Shown here one piece after another: positions 14,422 to 15,370 of a DNA stretch of 15,370 nt. Position 1 is the first letter of the stretch. Each line of letters starts with the position of its first letter. The position numbers were made by a program, and so were the translations under genes. The notes beneath the pieces were generated by a model. It had not been told where the DNA came from. It saw nothing but the letters and a program-made list of their open reading frames with translations, and ran no database searches. The DNA comes from Deltaproteobacteria bacterium (lineage in GTDB: Bacteria; Desulfobacterota; Syntrophia; Syntrophales; Smithellaceae), in the NCBI GenBank assembly GCA_009668925.1, contig SBEK01000094.1, forward strand, positions 1 to 15,370. The letters are read 5' to 3'.

Positions 14422-14853
14422 ATGATAACAGGAAAAACGATTGATCAACTGAAAGTCGGGGACTGGGCCGAGTTCGCCAAGACGGTAACCGAAACGGACA
14501 TCTATTTGTATGCCGGCATCACCGGCGATTTCAACCCGGCGCATGTGAACGAGGCCTACGCCAAGAACACATTTTTCAAAACCCGCATTGCCCACGGGAT
14601 GCTGACGGCGGGCTTCATCTCCGCCATTATCGCCAATCAGCTGCCCGGCCCCGGAACCATCTACATGAAGCAGGACTTGAGTTTCCTGGCGCCGGTGCGC
14701 ATCGGCGACACGATCACGGCGCGCGTTGAAATTCTGGAGCTCGATAATGAAAAGAACCGCGTCCGTTTGAAAACCACCTGTATGAATCAGGACGGCGTGA
14801 CCGTGCTTCAGGGCGAAGGACTGGTCAGTCCGCCCAAGGCGCCCAAAGCCTGA
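14422..14853 (+). CDS. MaoC-like (R)-specific enoyl-CoA hydratase (PhaJ type)
   Basis: The 143-residue single-hotdog protein would hydrate trans-2-enoyl-CoA to (R)-3-hydroxyacyl-CoA, supplying monomer from beta-oxidation to the PHA synthase. The hydratase 2 motif is complete: YAGITGDFNPAHVNEAYA with Asp36 and His41, the same five-residue spacing as Asp31 and His36 of Aeromonas caviae PhaJ, followed by AHGMLTAGFISA. Length is typical of PhaJ. AAGGAG (14406-14411) is 10 bases before the ATG. It is separated from the phaEC-GAF genes by about 215 bases with a candidate promoter, and it ends at a shared terminator with the phasin gene. MaoC hydratases also serve other pathways, but the neighbours favour PHA synthesis. 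Confidence 0.88.
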   Translation: MITGKTIDQLKVGDWAEFAKTVTETDIYLYAGITGDFNPAHVNEAYAKNTFFKTRIAHGMLTAGFISAIIANQLPGPGTIYMKQDLSFLAPVRIGDTITARVEILELDNEKNRVRLKTTCMNQDGVTVLQGEGLVSPPKAPKA

Positions 14854-14886
14854 CGGATCCCCGCACAAGACATCCCACGTTCCATA

Positions 14887-14926
14887 TTAAGAAACCGCCG
14901 CGCAATTCATCACGGCGGTTTCTTAA
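14887..14926. terminator. Bidirectional intrinsic terminator
   Basis: A perfect 14-base inverted repeat (14887-14900 with 14913-14926) encloses a 12-base loop. The stem has a CCGCCG/CGGCGG core, and TTTCTTAA follows the GC part on both strands. It lies between the convergent PhaJ-like and phasin genes and would end transcripts from both. Confidence 0.85.
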
Positions 14927-14941
14927 CCGGATCCGGCCCTT

Positions 14942-15202
14942 TTACTTGGAAGCAAAAAACGCTTCCACCTTTTTGAAATTCTCGTCGGCCGCCGCCTTGA
15001 ATTCCTCCCGGCCCTTCTTGTAGGTTTTGATCCAGTCAGTAACCAGCTTCTTGCCTTCTTCAGGGAAAAAAGCCGTCTGCTCCATCATGGCGGCAACCAT
15101 CTTTTCCGTCTGGTCCTGAATAACAGCCATGGCTTCAAAAGAATTATCAAAAGCAGTTTTGTTAAAGTCGACCATTTGTTTTGCGATCTGTTTAGGTTCC
15201 AT
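14942..15202 (-). CDS. Small phasin (PHA granule surface protein)
   Basis: The 86-residue protein is all amphipathic helix, as in phasins. MVDFNKTAFDNSFEAMAVIQDQTEKM and a second helix EEGKKLVTDWIKTYKKGREEFKAAADENFKKV place hydrophobic residues on one face. Such proteins coat PHA granules and control their number and size. The ATG at 15202 has an ideal AAGGAGG (15208-15214) 5 bases upstream; an in-frame ATG at 15235 lacks one. It is shorter than typical PhaP (about 180 residues) but has the size I associate with short deltaproteobacterial phasins. It has a fully consensus sigma70 promoter, fitting an abundant protein, and ends at the terminator shared with the PhaJ-like gene. Confidence 0.85.
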   Translation of the reverse strand: MEPKQIAKQMVDFNKTAFDNSFEAMAVIQDQTEKMVAAMMEQTAFFPEEGKKLVTDWIKTYKKGREEFKAAADENFKKVEAFFASK

Positions 15203-15207
15203 TGTTT

Positions 15208-15214
15208 CCTCCTT
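15208..15214 (-). promoter_or_regulatory. Ribosome-binding site fixing the phasin start
   Basis: AAGGAGG on the minus strand, 5 bases before the ATG at 15202, decides this start over the in-frame ATG at 15235. Confidence 0.75.
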
Positions 15215-15295
15215 ATCCCATTTTTTGTAAGTCACCTATCCCCGTTTATGATTTCTTCGGGCCGGGTCAGGCACTTATTCATGTGTTCCAGGTTC

Positions 15296-15323
15296 ATTAT
15301 AAGCAGTATTTCTTCTTTGTCAA
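15296..15323 (-). promoter_or_regulatory. Consensus sigma70 promoter of the phasin gene
   Basis: Read on the minus strand, TTGACA (15323-15318) and TATAAT (15301-15296) are both perfect and 16 bases apart. Transcription would begin near 15289, leaving a leader of about 87 bases. Such a strong promoter suits an abundant granule coat protein and would need a repressor to be switched off. Confidence 0.8.
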
Positions 15324-15332
15324 TCATATTTG

Positions 15333-15343
15333 TTGCATTGCAA
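15333..15343. promoter_or_regulatory. TTGC-N3-GCAA palindrome, possible PhaR-type operator
   Basis: TTGC-ATT-GCAA is a perfect 4+3+4 inverted repeat, 9 bases upstream of the phasin -35 element. The known PHA repressor PhaR of alphaproteobacteria has been reported to bind CTGC-N3-4-GCAG, which shares the TGC-N3-GCA core. The link to a PhaR-like regulator is inference. Confidence 0.4.
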
Positions 15344-15364
15344 TATAACTTACATCGGAGGATT

Positions 15365-15370
15365 ATGGAT
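15365..15370 (+). CDS. Possible start of a gene cut by the window edge
   Basis: GGAGG (15357-15361) is followed 3 bases later by ATG GAT at the last bases of the window, on the plus strand and divergent from the phasin gene. Only two codons are visible, so no function can be given. If real, it shares its control region with the phasin gene and could be its regulator. Confidence 0.25.

Overview
The window reads like chromosome from a moderately GC-rich Gram-negative anaerobe, most likely a deltaproteobacterium of the Desulfobacterota (Syntrophus/Smithella-like). This is inferred from lipoproteins with clear lipoboxes, strong AAGGAGG ribosome sites, a class III polyhydroxyalkanoate (PHA) synthase pair, and an 86-residue phasin of a type I associate with that group. 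No rRNA, tRNA, CRISPR array or intact transposase gene was seen.

Left part (1-8458), mixed housekeeping and hypothetical genes. A 387-base gene-free start carries a perfect TetR-type inverted repeat. It is followed by a VOC/glyoxalase-fold protein and an exported coiled-coil protein (+ strand). Three minus-strand genes come next: a D-2-hydroxyacid dehydrogenase, a small lipoprotein and a DUF1015 protein. Diverging from them is a small alpha/beta hydrolase. Then come a transglutaminase-like lipoprotein behind a near-consensus sigma70 promoter, and a convergent hotdog-fold protein of the acyl-CoA thioesterase type.

Right part (8755-15370), a PHA storage locus. An atypical class-I-sized PHA synthase homologue (minus strand) diverges from phaE-phaC, the class III synthase pair, and a tandem-GAF protein follows phaC after 18 bases. 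After a hairpin-rich intergenic element come a MaoC/PhaJ-type (R)-enoyl-CoA hydratase and, convergent across a bidirectional terminator, a phasin with a fully consensus sigma70 promoter. Together they would turn beta-oxidation enoyl-CoA into (R)-3-hydroxyacyl-CoA (PhaJ), polymerise it (PhaEC, perhaps with the second synthase) and coat the granule (phasin).

Main points of interest: the class III PhaC carries an extra Lys/Arg/Ala/Pro-rich C-terminal tail of about 76 residues, resembling the DNA-binding tails of PhaF-type granule proteins; two Fur-box-like palindromes lie between the divergent synthase genes; a TTGC-N3-GCAA palindrome resembling PhaR sites lies beside the phasin promoter; a GAF-domain sensor sits in the synthase operon; and two structured repeat-like intergenic elements flank the PHA genes. 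All function calls come from reading the sequence by eye; no database search was run.
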